Positions 24,064-31,926 are shown, counted from the stretch's first letter. The stretch is 64,000 nt of DNA from Nitrobacter sp051912485 (GCF_051912485.1 NZ_CP196822.1:868001-932000); one strand, 5' to 3'. The notes: generated by a model from the sequence alone, not told the origin. Program-made: numbers and translations.

Positions 24064-24276
24064 ATGTCTGATCTCATCCGCATCTTCAGCGAGCGCGGCG
24101 ACCTCGCGCATCTTGCGCTGTTTCTGTGGGCGAGCTCCGCCAGCGCCGGCCTGCTGTTCGCGCTGCGCGAACTATCGGCCGCTTCGCGCCGCTTCGACGA
24201 TTTCGTTCGCGAACTGCAGCGCTTCAATCGCAAGGCGCATCGCCGCGCCGAAACCCTCAACAAGGATCGGGACTGA
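24064..24276 (+). CDS. GTA small membrane protein between portal and protease (gp3.5-like)
   Basis: 70 residues: MSDLIRIFSERGDLAHLALFLWASSASAGLLFALREL followed by a charged helical tail. One hydrophobic segment is visible. Small genes at this position are usual in alphaproteobacterial GTA clusters (called 3.5 in Rhodobacter). Its stop overlaps the start of the next small gene by one base. The role is unknown. Confidence 0.65.
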   Translation: MSDLIRIFSERGDLAHLALFLWASSASAGLLFALRELSAASRRFDDFVRELQRFNRKAHRRAETLNKDRD

Positions 24277-24464
24277 TGGATACACTTCACAGCGTTCTGC
24301 GCTCGTTCAGCGCCGAGACCAAATCCGCGCGGGATCACCTCTCGGTGTTTCGTGAATTCCTCGCGCATCTCGACCAGATCCAGCGCAAGGCGCCGGCTAC
24401 GAAAGCGTCGCGCCCAAAACCGCCGGCCCGGCGCAAGCCGGTGAAGCGCAGCCGCAAGGGCTGA
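24276..24464 (+). CDS. Small basic protein in GTA cluster
   Basis: 62 residues starting at an ATG that shares a base with the preceding stop (TGATG), a sign of coupled translation. It reads MDTLHSVLRSFSAETKSARDHLSVFREFLAHLDQIQRKAPATK, then a basic proline-rich tail ending RRKPVKRSRKG. No family is recognised. The coupling supports it being a real GTA gene rather than chance. Confidence 0.5.
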   Translation: MDTLHSVLRSFSAETKSARDHLSVFREFLAHLDQIQRKAPATKASRPKPPARRKPVKRSRKG

Positions 24465-24565
24465 GCGCAGCCAAGTAGCGTTCGTCCGAACGCGGCGCGC
24501 TCCGGCACGATACGTCGTTTTCGAATTTCAGAAATCCGTTCCCCCGCCCATTTGCGAGGCCGATC

Positions 24566-25219
24566 ATGCACGCCCCTTTGTCGTCAGTGTCGCGTCTATC
24601 GTTCTCCGGCGACGGCACGGTTGAAGGCTACGCCAGCCTGTTCGGCGAGATCGACCAGGCACGCGACATGGTGATGCCGGGCGCGTTCGCACAGACTTTG
24701 AAAGCGAGGGGCTTGCGCAAGATCCCGATGCTGTTCCAACACGACCCCGGCGAGCCGGTCGGCATCTGGCTCGAACTGCGCGAGGATTTCCGCGGCCTGT
24801 GGGCGCGGGGAAAGCTGATCCCCGATGTGATGCGCGCACGCGAACTGCTGGCGCTGGTCGAGGCCGGTGCGGTAGACGGACTGTCGATCGGTTACCGCAC
24901 TGTACGCGGCCGGATCGAGCCGCAAACGCGCGTGCGAAAACTCTATCAGGTCGATTTGTGGGAAATTTCCATCGTCACCTTCCCGCTGCTGGCGGGAGCG
25001 CGTGTCCGCGCGGTGAAGCAGGCGACACCCCAGTCGTCGCGCTCGCGTGTGCGGATACAGGCCGAGCGCGAATGGCGGAGCATGACGGAGGCCGCGGATG
25101 AACCGGCGCCGCGGCTCCGCCCGCGCCCGGTGATGGTTTCTGCGTCGCTGCGCGGACGAGAGGGACGACGTGACGCGTTGCGGGCGGTCTCGCGTGGCCA
25201 CATGGTTGGAGGGCGCTGA
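24566..25219 (+). CDS. GTA gp4 prohead protease (HK97 family)
   Basis: 217 residues. Family marks are FSGDGTVEGYASLFGEIDQARDMVMPGAFAQTLKARGLRKIPMLFQHDPGEPVGIWLELREDFRGLWARGKL and RELLALVEAGAVDGLSIGYRT, then LYQVDLWEISIVTFPLLAGARV. The His in LFQHD and the Ser in DGLSIGY are the expected catalytic residues of this serine protease, which matures the capsid. The C-terminal 50 residues are basic and variable. Confidence 0.93.
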   Translation: MHAPLSSVSRLSFSGDGTVEGYASLFGEIDQARDMVMPGAFAQTLKARGLRKIPMLFQHDPGEPVGIWLELREDFRGLWARGKLIPDVMRARELLALVEAGAVDGLSIGYRTVRGRIEPQTRVRKLYQVDLWEISIVTFPLLAGARVRAVKQATPQSSRSRVRIQAEREWRSMTEAADEPAPRLRPRPVMVSASLRGREGRRDALRAVSRGHMVGGR

Positions 25220-25296
25220 TGCAGATCACGCCGGGTTGCTATTTGTAATCGGTGCAGGCGGTGTCCTGTCGCGGTCTCGTCGGCGGTTGCCGCGCC

Positions 25297-25584
25297 TCAC
25301 CGCTTGAACGCCAGCGCCGCCGAAAGCCCCGCGATGGTGCCGACGCAGACCGCCGCGCCGCCGGCTACCATGCCCCAGTTCAGGAAATAGAGCGCGATCG
25401 ACAGCAGCGTTTTTTCGCTGCTGTCGCCGAGCATCACAAAGGATATCGCGAACGCCACCAGCAGCGCCGCGCAGGCGGCGATCCAGAGCCAGGCTGGGAC
25501 GCGCCGCGAGGGCTGCATTGCGTACCACGCACTGCCGGCGGCGGCGACGGCGAGAGTTATCCAGACAAAGATCAGAAAGCGCAT
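25297..25584 (-). CDS. Small multi-span membrane protein inside GTA cluster, opposite strand
   Basis: 95 residues from an ATG with GAGGCGAA upstream. About three hydrophobic segments: MRFLIFVWITLAVAAAGSAWYAM, VPAWLWIAACAALLVAFAISFVML and LLSIALYFLNWGMVAGGAAVCVGTIAGLSAALAF. It is transcribed against the GTA operon, between protease and capsid. A dispersed repeat lies beside it. No family is recognised and its link with the GTA is unclear. Confidence 0.6.
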   Translation of the reverse strand: MRFLIFVWITLAVAAAGSAWYAMQPSRRVPAWLWIAACAALLVAFAISFVMLGDSSEKTLLSIALYFLNWGMVAGGAAVCVGTIAGLSAALAFKR

Positions 25585-25625
25585 GGGTTCGCCTCGACGG
25601 TGCTGCCGTTGCGGGGGCCATTCTA

Positions 25626-25740
25626 ACGCTATTCCGGCTCTGATGGAATCAAAGCCGGACTTCTTTGTTTTGACGCGTTTCTGGACGCGAACGGTACCCA
25701 TCCTCGGGTGAAGCTAGAGGACACGCTTCGCTCGAAAACG
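25626..25740. repeat. Dispersed repeat (TTTTCGAGCGAAG type), copy 2, reversed
   Basis: In reverse sense it matches 8477-8577: hairpin CCGGCTCTGATGGAATCAAAGCCGG, then GTTTTGACGCG, CGCGAACGG, and CGCTTCGCTCGAAAA at the far end. It lies in the 245-bp space between the small membrane gene and the capsid gene. Confidence 0.65.
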
Positions 25741-25829
25741 CCAAGGCCCAAAGCTTCGGCAGTCAAGTCTCGGGCAGTCAAGCCTTGGGCGACAAGGTCA
25801 TGGAACCATTACCACTGAGGAGAATGTGA

Positions 25830-27083
25830 ATGGACTTCGATATCACCGACACTGCGCCGGAGCACAAATCCGGCGTCGCCGTCCGCGGAGACTATGACGA
25901 CTTCCGCGTCACCTTCGAGGAGTTCAAGGCGGCCAACGACGAGCGCCTGGCGCGGCTGGAGAAAAAGCGCGGCGACGTGCTGCTGGAGGAAAAAGTCGAC
26001 CGCATCAATGCCGCGCTTGATGTGCATCACAAGCGCATGGACGAACTGGCCCTGAAGCACGCCCGCCCGGCGCTCGAGGGTCGCGGTCGCATCGTTAGCG
26101 ACGTGGCATCCCGCGAGCACAAAAGCGCGTTCGAAGCCTATGTGCGGGGCGGCGTGGCTGGCGCCTTGCGCGAGTTGGAGACGAAGGCGATGTCGGTCGG
26201 CTCCAATGCCGACGGCGGTTATCTGGTGCCGGTCGAACTCGAGCAGACCATCGGCGAGCGACTGGCGGCGATCTCGCCGATCCGCGCGCTTTCGTCGGTG
26301 CGCACCATCTCCGGCAATGTCTACAAGAAGCCGTTCATGACCGCGGGTCCCGCCACCGGCTGGGTCGGCGAGACGGACTCGCGGACGCAGACCACGTCGC
26401 CGACGCTGGATGCGCTGAGCTTCCCGGCCATGGAGCTTTACGCCATGCCGGCGGCGACCGCGACGCTGCTCGACGATTCCGCCGTCAACATCGACGAGTG
26501 GATCGCGCAGGAGGTGGAGCTGACCTTCGCGGTGCAGGAAGGCGCGGCCTTCGTCAACGGCGACGGCACCAACAAGCCGAAGGGCTTTTTGCAATCCACC
26601 ACGGTCGCCAACGGCTCGTGGGCCTGGGGCAGCCTCGGTTATATCGCCTCCGGCGCGGCCGGCGCGTTCGCATCGAGCAATTCGTCCGATCCGTTAGTGG
26701 ACCTGATCTACGCGCTGAAAGCGGGCTATCGCCAGAATGCCGCCTTCGTGATGAACCGCAAGACGCAAGCCGCGATCCGCAAGTTCAAGGACACCGGCGG
26801 CGCGTATCTATGGCAGCCGCCGGCGCAGGCGGGGGGACGTGCGTCGCTGATGACGTTCCCGCTGGTCGAGGCCGAGGACATGCCTGATGTCACGGCGAAT
26901 TCGCTGTCGATCGCGTTCGGCGATTTCCGCCGCGGCTATCTTGTGGTGGATCGCACCGGCGTTCGCGTGCTGCGCGATCCGTATTCAGCCAAGCCTTATG
27001 TGCTGTTCTACACGACGAAGCGCGTCGGCGGCGGCGTGCAGGACTTCGACGCCATCAAGCTCATGAAGTTCGCGACGAGCTGA
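25830..27083 (+). CDS. GTA gp5 major capsid protein (HK97 family)
   Basis: 417 residues. The N-terminal 100 residues are a charged helical scaffold-like delta domain (EEFKAANDERLARLEKKRGDVLLEEKVDRINAAL), normally removed by the protease. The shell domain starts around AMSVGSNADGGYLVPVELEQTIGERLAAISPIRALSSVR and ends FDAIKLMKFATS. Other HK97-family marks are FVNGDGTNKPKGFL, AAFVMNRKTQAAIRKFKDT and IAFGDFRRGYLVVDRTGVRVLRDPYS. It is intact. A strong terminator follows. Confidence 0.96.
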   Translation: MDFDITDTAPEHKSGVAVRGDYDDFRVTFEEFKAANDERLARLEKKRGDVLLEEKVDRINAALDVHHKRMDELALKHARPALEGRGRIVSDVASREHKSAFEAYVRGGVAGALRELETKAMSVGSNADGGYLVPVELEQTIGERLAAISPIRALSSVRTISGNVYKKPFMTAGPATGWVGETDSRTQTTSPTLDALSFPAMELYAMPAATATLLDDSAVNIDEWIAQEVELTFAVQEGAAFVNGDGTNKPKGFLQSTTVANGSWAWGSLGYIASGAAGAFASSNSSDPLVDLIYALKAGYRQNAAFVMNRKTQAAIRKFKDTGGAYLWQPPAQAGGRASLMTFPLVEAEDMPDVTANSLSIAFGDFRRGYLVVDRTGVRVLRDPYSAKPYVLFYTTKRVGGGVQDFDAIKLMKFATS

Positions 27084-27094
27084 GGCGAGGAAAT

Positions 27095-27124
27095 AAACGG
27101 CGCGCTTCGAGCGCGCCGTTTTGC
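27095..27124 (+). terminator. Intrinsic terminator after capsid gene
   Basis: An 11-bp perfect stem (AAACGGCGCGC/GCGCGCCGTTT) with a 5-base loop TTCGA, running into TTTT. It would partly isolate the capsid-proximal genes from the toxin module and the tail genes. Confidence 0.75.
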
Positions 27125-27158
27125 TTCTTAGACGCGCGTTGTTCATCAGGACATCTCA

Positions 27159-27949
27159 ATGCCATCGCTTCCCGACGCCTGGCTGTGCCATCAGCAATCG
27201 CGATGGCTGCGGCCGGATGCGGCACTCTGGGTTCGTCCCGACGCCGCGCAATTTCTTCAGCCCGGCGTCGATGTAGTCAAAGCGTTTCCCGCGCTGGCGC
27301 GCAAATACAATCCGGACCAGCCGCGCGTGCCGGCAGGCAGCTCTGATGGCGGGCAGTGGACGGATGGCGGCGGTTCGCATCCAGCCGCCCAGGAGCGGGG
27401 CCTCATTCAACTCGCTGGCGATCCGCCACCGGGAATGGGGCACAACCAAGGTCCGCCGCTGGACGAGCCGCCGGGGATTCCGTCAGAACGACCTCTTACG
27501 AGTGCGCAACGAACGGCATTCTTACGCGCTGCAGCTAGCTGGCTGGCGAGACATCCTGGTCTTGCCGGCGAGATCTATACGGGTACCATGAACAATGTGG
27601 AATGGCTTAAAGACTACCACGACCTCATTCAGGCTGCGCGCGACGACCGAAAACACTCGAGGAGCTACAAGCCAACGTTGGCCTGAAGCGGCCAGGGTAT
27701 GATGATCACCACATCGTAGAGCAGACATGGGCGGAATATTATGGCTTTTCGCGATCGCAGATTGATGATCCGTCAAACCTCGCTAGCATTCCGAGGCTGA
27801 CGCATTACCAGATCACAGGATGGTATGGAACTCCTTCTCCCGATTATGGAGGAATTTCGCCTAGGGAATATCTTCGTGGCAAGGATTGGGAAACGAGACG
27901 GCAGGTCGGTCTGGACGCTTTGATGAGATTCAAGGTTTTGCAGCCATGA
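27159..27949 (+). pseudogene. Polymorphic-toxin-like protein with C-terminal HNH-type nuclease domain, frameshifted
   Basis: The first frame (27159-27686) gives 175 residues with MPSLPDAWLCHQQSRWLRPDAALW and YNPDQPRVPAGSSDGGQWTDGGG, a leader type I associate with toxin-like proteins of Rhizobiales. Near 27647 homology moves to another frame: it continues PKTLEELQANVGLKRPGYDDHHIVEQ, then DPSNLASIPRLTHYQITGWYG and SPREYLRGKDWETRRQVGLDAL, ending at 27949. DHH, a later Asn and a later His give the HNH/Endo VII arrangement. Restoring one C in GACGACCG would give one protein of about 262 residues. Its end overlaps the immunity gene start (ATGA). Nuclease function is inferred. Confidence 0.75.
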
Positions 27950-28317
27950 AGCAAACCGAACTTAAAAAGATGAGCTCCGCAGATCTTGTTGGCCATTTCG
28001 CGCAGATCGTCGTCGCCCAGGACGTGGCTCTGCTCGGCGGAAAACGCTCAACATTTAATCGCCTCTTCAAACAGATGATGGATGTAGCCAACGAGTTGAA
28101 GGCTCGGGAAGACGATCAACGACAGTTGCTAATCGAGCTCTATAGCTTCCCGAACATGCAGGTCCGCGTTCAGGCGGCTAAACTGACTCTTGCTGTTGCT
28201 CCCGTTGCCGCTCGGCAACAGCTTGAAGCTATCGCCGAAACGCACTGGATGCCGCAAGCGGGTGCTGCCGGCATGTCGCTTTCGAATCTTGATCGTGGGA
28301 TATTCAAGCCGAGCTGA
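27946..28317 (+). CDS. DUF2019 protein, probable immunity protein
   Basis: 123 residues from an ATG overlapping the toxin stop codon by four bases. It reads MKQTELKKMSSADLVGHFAQIVVAQDVALLGGKRSTFNRLFKQMMDVANELKAREDDQRQLLIELYSFPNMQVRVQAAKLTLAVAPVAARQQLEAIAETHWMPQAGAAGMSL. The stretch NMQVRVQAAKLTLAVAPVAARQQLEAIA is the DUF2019 mark, a HEAT-like helical family. Placement directly after a nuclease-toxin gene suggests it protects the cell from that toxin. Its frame is intact while the toxin is broken. Confidence 0.75.
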   Translation: MKQTELKKMSSADLVGHFAQIVVAQDVALLGGKRSTFNRLFKQMMDVANELKAREDDQRQLLIELYSFPNMQVRVQAAKLTLAVAPVAARQQLEAIAETHWMPQAGAAGMSLSNLDRGIFKPS

Positions 28318-28340
28318 CGGAATCGTAGGATTGTCGCAAC

Positions 28341-29102
28341 TTATATCCCCGCGCCCCAGCCTCTCGCTGTCTTCAAAATCCAGTCGCGATAGAGCGCGAG
28401 CGGCGTGACGCCGGTGAGGCCGCCGCAGCCTGATGCATTATTCGGCCCTGTCGACCAGCTCACCACGCCGGCGATGACGGGGCCGCCGCTGGAATCGAGA
28501 AATGCCGGCGCGCCGGAATCGCCGGTGCAGGCGCCGAGGCCTGCGCGCGCGTTGTCGGTTGCGGGATCGACCAAGCGGATTTGCAAGGTGCCGGGTCGCC
28601 CCGTCACCGCAAGACTCGCTGCGCGAGCTACGCCGCCGCTGCGGCCGTCACCGGCGACCGCGACTCCCATGCCGATGACGGTGAGGCGCTGACCCGCGGT
28701 AACCGGCAGCAGCGCGCCGCCGAGCGTTTCGGGTTGCGTGGCGAGCGGTGACGCGAGTTGCAATAGCGCGACGTCCGCGGTGGCGCGGTGCGCGAGCAGG
28801 TTTTGCATATTGAATTGCGGATGCGACGCGGTGCGTCTGATGTCGAGCAGCCGCGGCGGCCGGCTCTTGTAATCCACGATCTTGTAGGTGGTGCCGGGCG
28901 CGATGCAGTGCGCTGCAGTGAGAATGATATCGCGCGCGATCAGCGTGCCGGTGCAGGACGTGCCGCGCGAGCCGACGATGGTGACGACCGCGTTTCCCAC
29001 CGCAGGCGAGGGCGCACCGCCGCCGCCGACCATGGCGAATGTGGATTGCGTCGCCGCCAGCGCCGTCGCGACCGCAGCCAAACGAATGAATTGCTGAATC
29101 AT
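28341..29102 (-). CDS. Secreted trypsin-like serine protease (S1 family)
   Basis: 253 residues from the ATG at 29102. A signal peptide (MIQQFIRLAAVATALAATQSTFAMVGGGG) is followed by an S1 domain: CTGTLIARDIILTAAHCIAPG (His), ATADVALLQLASPL (Asp), ACTGDSGAPAFLDSSGGPVIAGVVSW (Ser). All three catalytic residues are present. It should act in the periplasm or outside. It is on the minus strand between the immunity gene and gp6, against the direction of the GTA operon. It might be cargo of the same insertion or a separate one. Confidence 0.88.
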   Translation of the reverse strand: MIQQFIRLAAVATALAATQSTFAMVGGGGAPSPAVGNAVVTIVGSRGTSCTGTLIARDIILTAAHCIAPGTTYKIVDYKSRPPRLLDIRRTASHPQFNMQNLLAHRATADVALLQLASPLATQPETLGGALLPVTAGQRLTVIGMGVAVAGDGRSGGVARAASLAVTGRPGTLQIRLVDPATDNARAGLGACTGDSGAPAFLDSSGGPVIAGVVSWSTGPNNASGCGGLTGVTPLALYRDWILKTARGWGAGI

Positions 29103-29167
29103 GCTGCGATGTGAGCCATCGCACGAGCGACCTGTCAACATTTGCATCGTTACAGCGAGGACAACCG

Positions 29168-29737
29168 ATGCCGTCGATACTTCTGAGCGGACCAGCGATC
29201 GAACTGTGGTCGGTTGCGGAGGCCAAGAGCTTCCTGCGCGCCGAGAACGATGACGACGACACCGTGATCGCCTCGCTGATCGCTGCCGCGCGCAGTCATG
29301 TCGAAGCAATGACGCGCTGCGCGCTGATTGCGCAGACCTGGTGTTTCGTGCTGGATCAGTGGCCGAAGGATGGCCGGATCAAGCCGGGCAGGGGACCGCT
29401 GCGGGCGCTGACGGCAGCGCGGGTTTACGACTCTGCGGGCAGCGCCACCACGATCGACGCCGGGACATTTGTCATCGACAAGGCGGGTGGTGTGATTGCG
29501 TCATCGGAGTGGGCTTTGCCAGCGCCAGGACGCCCAAGCGCCGGCATCGAGCTCGACGTGGAGATCGGCTTCGGGACTGCGGCGACCGACGTGCCGGATG
29601 TGTTGCGCCATGCGGTGCGGACGCTGGTGGCGCACTGGTACGAGAACCGCGGTTTGATCGCGATCGGCCAAACGGTCGCGATCATGCCGGCCAGCGTCAG
29701 CGCCATGATCGCGAGCTATCGCGTCCCCGCGCTCTGA
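29168..29737 (+). CDS. GTA gp6 head-tail adaptor
   Basis: 189 residues from an ATG preceded by GCGAGGACAACC. It begins MPSILLSGPAIELWSVAEAKSFLRAENDDDDTVIASLIAAARSHVEAMTRCALIAQTW, the hallmark of the gp6 adaptor (the family named phage conserved hypothetical phiE125 gp8 / head-tail connector). The C-terminus PDVLRHAVRTLVAHWYENRGL also fits. It connects portal to tail. The stopper gene normally next in order is not found. Confidence 0.88.
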   Translation: MPSILLSGPAIELWSVAEAKSFLRAENDDDDTVIASLIAAARSHVEAMTRCALIAQTWCFVLDQWPKDGRIKPGRGPLRALTAARVYDSAGSATTIDAGTFVIDKAGGVIASSEWALPAPGRPSAGIELDVEIGFGTAATDVPDVLRHAVRTLVAHWYENRGLIAIGQTVAIMPASVSAMIASYRVPAL

Positions 29738-29765
29738 TCGTTTCTGCATTCTCGAAAAGGACATC

Positions 29766-30179
29766 ATGATGACCAGCGCCAACGCCGCGCTTCGCGCCGC
29801 CGTGCACGACGCACTTGCCGCCGACAGCGGCCTTCATGCCGCGCTCGGCGGCGCGCGGGTCTATGACGAGCCGCCGCGTGGCGCGCTGCTGCCTTATGTC
29901 AGCATCGGCGAGGCGCGCATCACCGACGCATCGGTCGATGACGGGCCGACCCAGGAACACCAGATCACGCTTCATGCGCGCTCACGCCAGGGCGGGCAAA
30001 GCGAGGCCCACGCCATTGCCGGCGCGGTGTTGCAGGCGCTCGACGATGCGCCGCTCACGCTCACAGGCCACCGGCTGGTCAATCTCCGCTTCGCGGTCGC
30101 CGATATCAGGCGCGAGTCCGATGGCCGCACCTATCACGCACAGGTGCGATTCCGCGCCATGACCGAACCCACAATCTAG
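29766..30179 (+). CDS. GTA gp8 tail terminator (DUF3168)
   Basis: 137 residues: NAALRAAVHDALAADSGLHAALGGARVYDEPPRGALLPYVSIGEARITDASVDDGPTQEHQITLHARSRQGGQSEAHAIAGAVLQALDDAPLTLTGHRLVNLRFAVADIRRESDGRTYHAQVRFRAM. This is a full DUF3168 domain, which forms the tail terminator ring of GTA particles. It starts 28 bp after gp6, leaving no room for gp7. Confidence 0.93.
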   Translation: MMTSANAALRAAVHDALAADSGLHAALGGARVYDEPPRGALLPYVSIGEARITDASVDDGPTQEHQITLHARSRQGGQSEAHAIAGAVLQALDDAPLTLTGHRLVNLRFAVADIRRESDGRTYHAQVRFRAMTEPTI

Positions 30180-30193
30180 TTCAAGGAGCCATC

Positions 30194-30601
30194 ATGGGCG
30201 CACAAAAGGGCAAGGACCTGCTGTTGAAGATGAGCGACGGCACGAGTTTCGTCACCGTCGCGGGATTGCGCAGCCGCAGGATCGCGTTCAACGCCGAGAT
30301 CGTCGATATCACCAACGCGGAATCGACCGACCGCTGGCGCGAGCTTCTGGCGGGCGCTGGCGTCAAGCGCGCGTCGCTGTCGGGCCGCGGCCTGTTCAAG
30401 GACGCGGCTTCCGATGCGCTGGTGCGGCAGGCGTTCTTCGACGGCACGATCAGCGACTGCCAGGTGGTGGTGCCGGATTTCGGCACTATCGAGGGAATGT
30501 TTCAGATCTCGAGTCTCGAATTTTCCGGCGAGCACAACGGCGAGGTGACGTTCGACCTCGCGCTGGAGTCCGCCGGCGCGCTGACCTTTACGGCGATGTG
30601 A
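30194..30601 (+). CDS. GTA gp9 tail tube protein (TP901-1 family)
   Basis: 135 residues: MGAQKGKDLLLKMSDGTSFVTVAGLRSRRIAFNAEIVDITNAESTDRWRELLAGAGVKRASLSGRGLFKDAASDALVRQAFFDGTISDCQVVVPDFGTIEGMFQISSLEFSGEHNGEVTFDLALESAG. This is the classic major tail protein of alphaproteobacterial GTAs. It forms the tube of the tail. Intact. Confidence 0.95.
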   Translation: MGAQKGKDLLLKMSDGTSFVTVAGLRSRRIAFNAEIVDITNAESTDRWRELLAGAGVKRASLSGRGLFKDAASDALVRQAFFDGTISDCQVVVPDFGTIEGMFQISSLEFSGEHNGEVTFDLALESAGALTFTAM

Positions 30602-30612
30602 GGTTTGCTGAC

Positions 30613-30797
30613 TTCCCTCTCCCCTTGTGGGAGAGGGTGCATAGGCGGCCCTTGGCCGCCGTTCACGAATAGAACGCCGATGCTTTGCACGGCTATGGCG
30701 GAGCGAAGGCGGGTGAGGGGTTCGTCTCGGTCGCAAGCTCCCCTCACCCGGTTTCTCACTTCGTTCGAAACCACCCTCTCCCGCAAGGGGAGAGGGA
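30613..30797. repeat. Dispersed palindromic repeat (CCCTCTCCCC type) inside GTA operon
   Basis: About 185 bp. The ends are inverted: CTCTCCCCTTGTGGGAGAGG at the left and a near complement CCCTCTCCCGCAAGGGGAGA at the right, with inner GGTGAGGGG/CCCCTCACC arms. This kind of element is abundant in Bradyrhizobium-group genomes. It separates gp9 from gp10. Confidence 0.7.
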
Positions 30798-30813
30798 CAA
30801 ACGAGGTCACTTT

Positions 30814-31134
30814 ATGCCGAACAAACATCGCGGCGAGATTGCTGCTGAACTTGGCGGACGGCAGCGCACGCTGGTGCTGACGCTGGGCGCGCTGGCCGAA
30901 CTCGAATCCGCATTTGGAGCCGACGACCTGGTGGCGCTCACAGAGCGCTTCGGCTCGGGGCGGGCGTCGGCGCGCGACCTGATCCGCATCATCGGCGCGG
31001 GGCTGCGCGGCGCGGGCGAGGCCATCACCGACGACGATGTCGCTGTCATGACGGTCGATGGCGGCGCGGCTGGTTTCGTCAGAATCGCGGCCGAGTTGAT
31101 CGCCGCGACCTTCGATGACGGCGCCGCGCGATGA
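30814..31134 (+). CDS. GTA gp10 family protein (tail assembly chaperone)
   Basis: 106 residues: MPNKHRGEIAAELGGRQRTLVLTLGALAELESAFGADDLVALTERFGSGRASARDLIRIIGAGLRGAGEAITDDDVAVMTVDGGAAGFVRIAAELIAATF. This is the GTA gp10 family mark (RTLxLTLGALAELExAFG). In tailed phages the equivalent gene pair chaperones the tape measure. Its start overlaps the end of a repeat region. It overlaps the next gene by four bases. Confidence 0.88.
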   Translation: MPNKHRGEIAAELGGRQRTLVLTLGALAELESAFGADDLVALTERFGSGRASARDLIRIIGAGLRGAGEAITDDDVAVMTVDGGAAGFVRIAAELIAATFDDGAAR

Positions 31135-31343
31135 AGCCGTTTCCATGGGCAGAGGCCATGGGATTCGGCTTCGGAGTGTTGCGGCTTGCGCCGGACGCTT
31201 TCTGGCGGATGACGCCGCGCGAACTGGCGCAGGCGATCCGCGCGGTCCGCGGGGCTTCCGTCGTGCCGCTGGCGCGGACTGACCTCGACGATCTGTTGGC
31301 GCGGTTTCCCGATGCGCCATGCAAGGGAGGACGCAATGGCTGA
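31131..31343 (+). CDS. GTA phage tail assembly chaperone (gp10.1-like)
   Basis: 70 residues: FPWAEAMGFGFGVLRLAPDAFWRMTPRELAQAIRAVRGASVVPLARTDLDDLLARFPD. The pattern GxGVLRLxPxxFWxMTPREL is that of the short chaperone encoded after gp10 (rcc01693-like in Rhodobacter). It starts with ATG overlapping the gp10 stop by four bases and overlaps the tape measure start by eight, so these three genes are translationally linked. Confidence 0.85.
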   Translation: MKPFPWAEAMGFGFGVLRLAPDAFWRMTPRELAQAIRAVRGASVVPLARTDLDDLLARFPDAPCKGGRNG

Positions 31344-31923
31344 CGATACGAGCTTGCAGGATACATCGAGCACGCTCGACAGCATCACCGCAAAAACCCA
31401 GGCGCTCACGATCAGCGCGGGCGGCTTTGCGCGCGCAATGACGCAGGCGTTTTCCTCCTCGGTCAGCGGCGGCAAGCAGTTTGACGACGTGCTGAAGACC
31501 TTGGCGCTGCGCGTCTCCAGTCTCGCGGTGACCGCCGCGTTCAAGCCGCTGACGGCGAGCCTAACCAGCGGCATCTCCGGCCTGTTCTCGGGCCTCGCCG
31601 GAAGCGCTGGCGCGGCCGCCGCTGGTGGTCAGGCCAACGCGCTCGGCGCCATCAAGCCGTTCGCATCGGGGGGAGTGATCGGCGCGCCGAGCTATTTCCC
31701 GATGATGGACGGCGGCGTCGGCCTTGCCGGTGAGGCAGGGCCGGAAGCGATCATGCCGCTGGCACGCGGTCCCGATGGCCGGCTCGGCGTCTCCGGCAAC
31801 GGCGGCGGCAACAGCATCACGGTGCAGATCGCGACGCCTGACGTCGACAGTTTCCGCCGCTCGGAGAGCTACGTCACAGGCCAGATTGCGCGCGCGGTGG
31901 CACGGGGACAGCGGAGTTTGTGA
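31336..31923 (+). CDS. GTA gp11 tape measure protein
   Basis: 195 residues from the ATG at 31336. It begins DDTSLQDTSSTLDSITAKTQALTISAGGFARAMTQAFSSSVSGGKQFDDVLKTLALRVSSLAVTAAFKPL, followed by a Gly/Ala-rich hydrophobic segment and GPEAIMPLARGPDGRLGVSG, a common C-terminal mark of tape measures. It is short, as expected for the short GTA tail. Intact. Confidence 0.9.
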   Translation: MADDTSLQDTSSTLDSITAKTQALTISAGGFARAMTQAFSSSVSGGKQFDDVLKTLALRVSSLAVTAAFKPLTASLTSGISGLFSGLAGSAGAAAAGGQANALGAIKPFASGGVIGAPSYFPMMDGGVGLAGEAGPEAIMPLARGPDGRLGVSGNGGGNSITVQIATPDVDSFRRSESYVTGQIARAVARGQRSL

Positions 31924-31926
31924 CGC

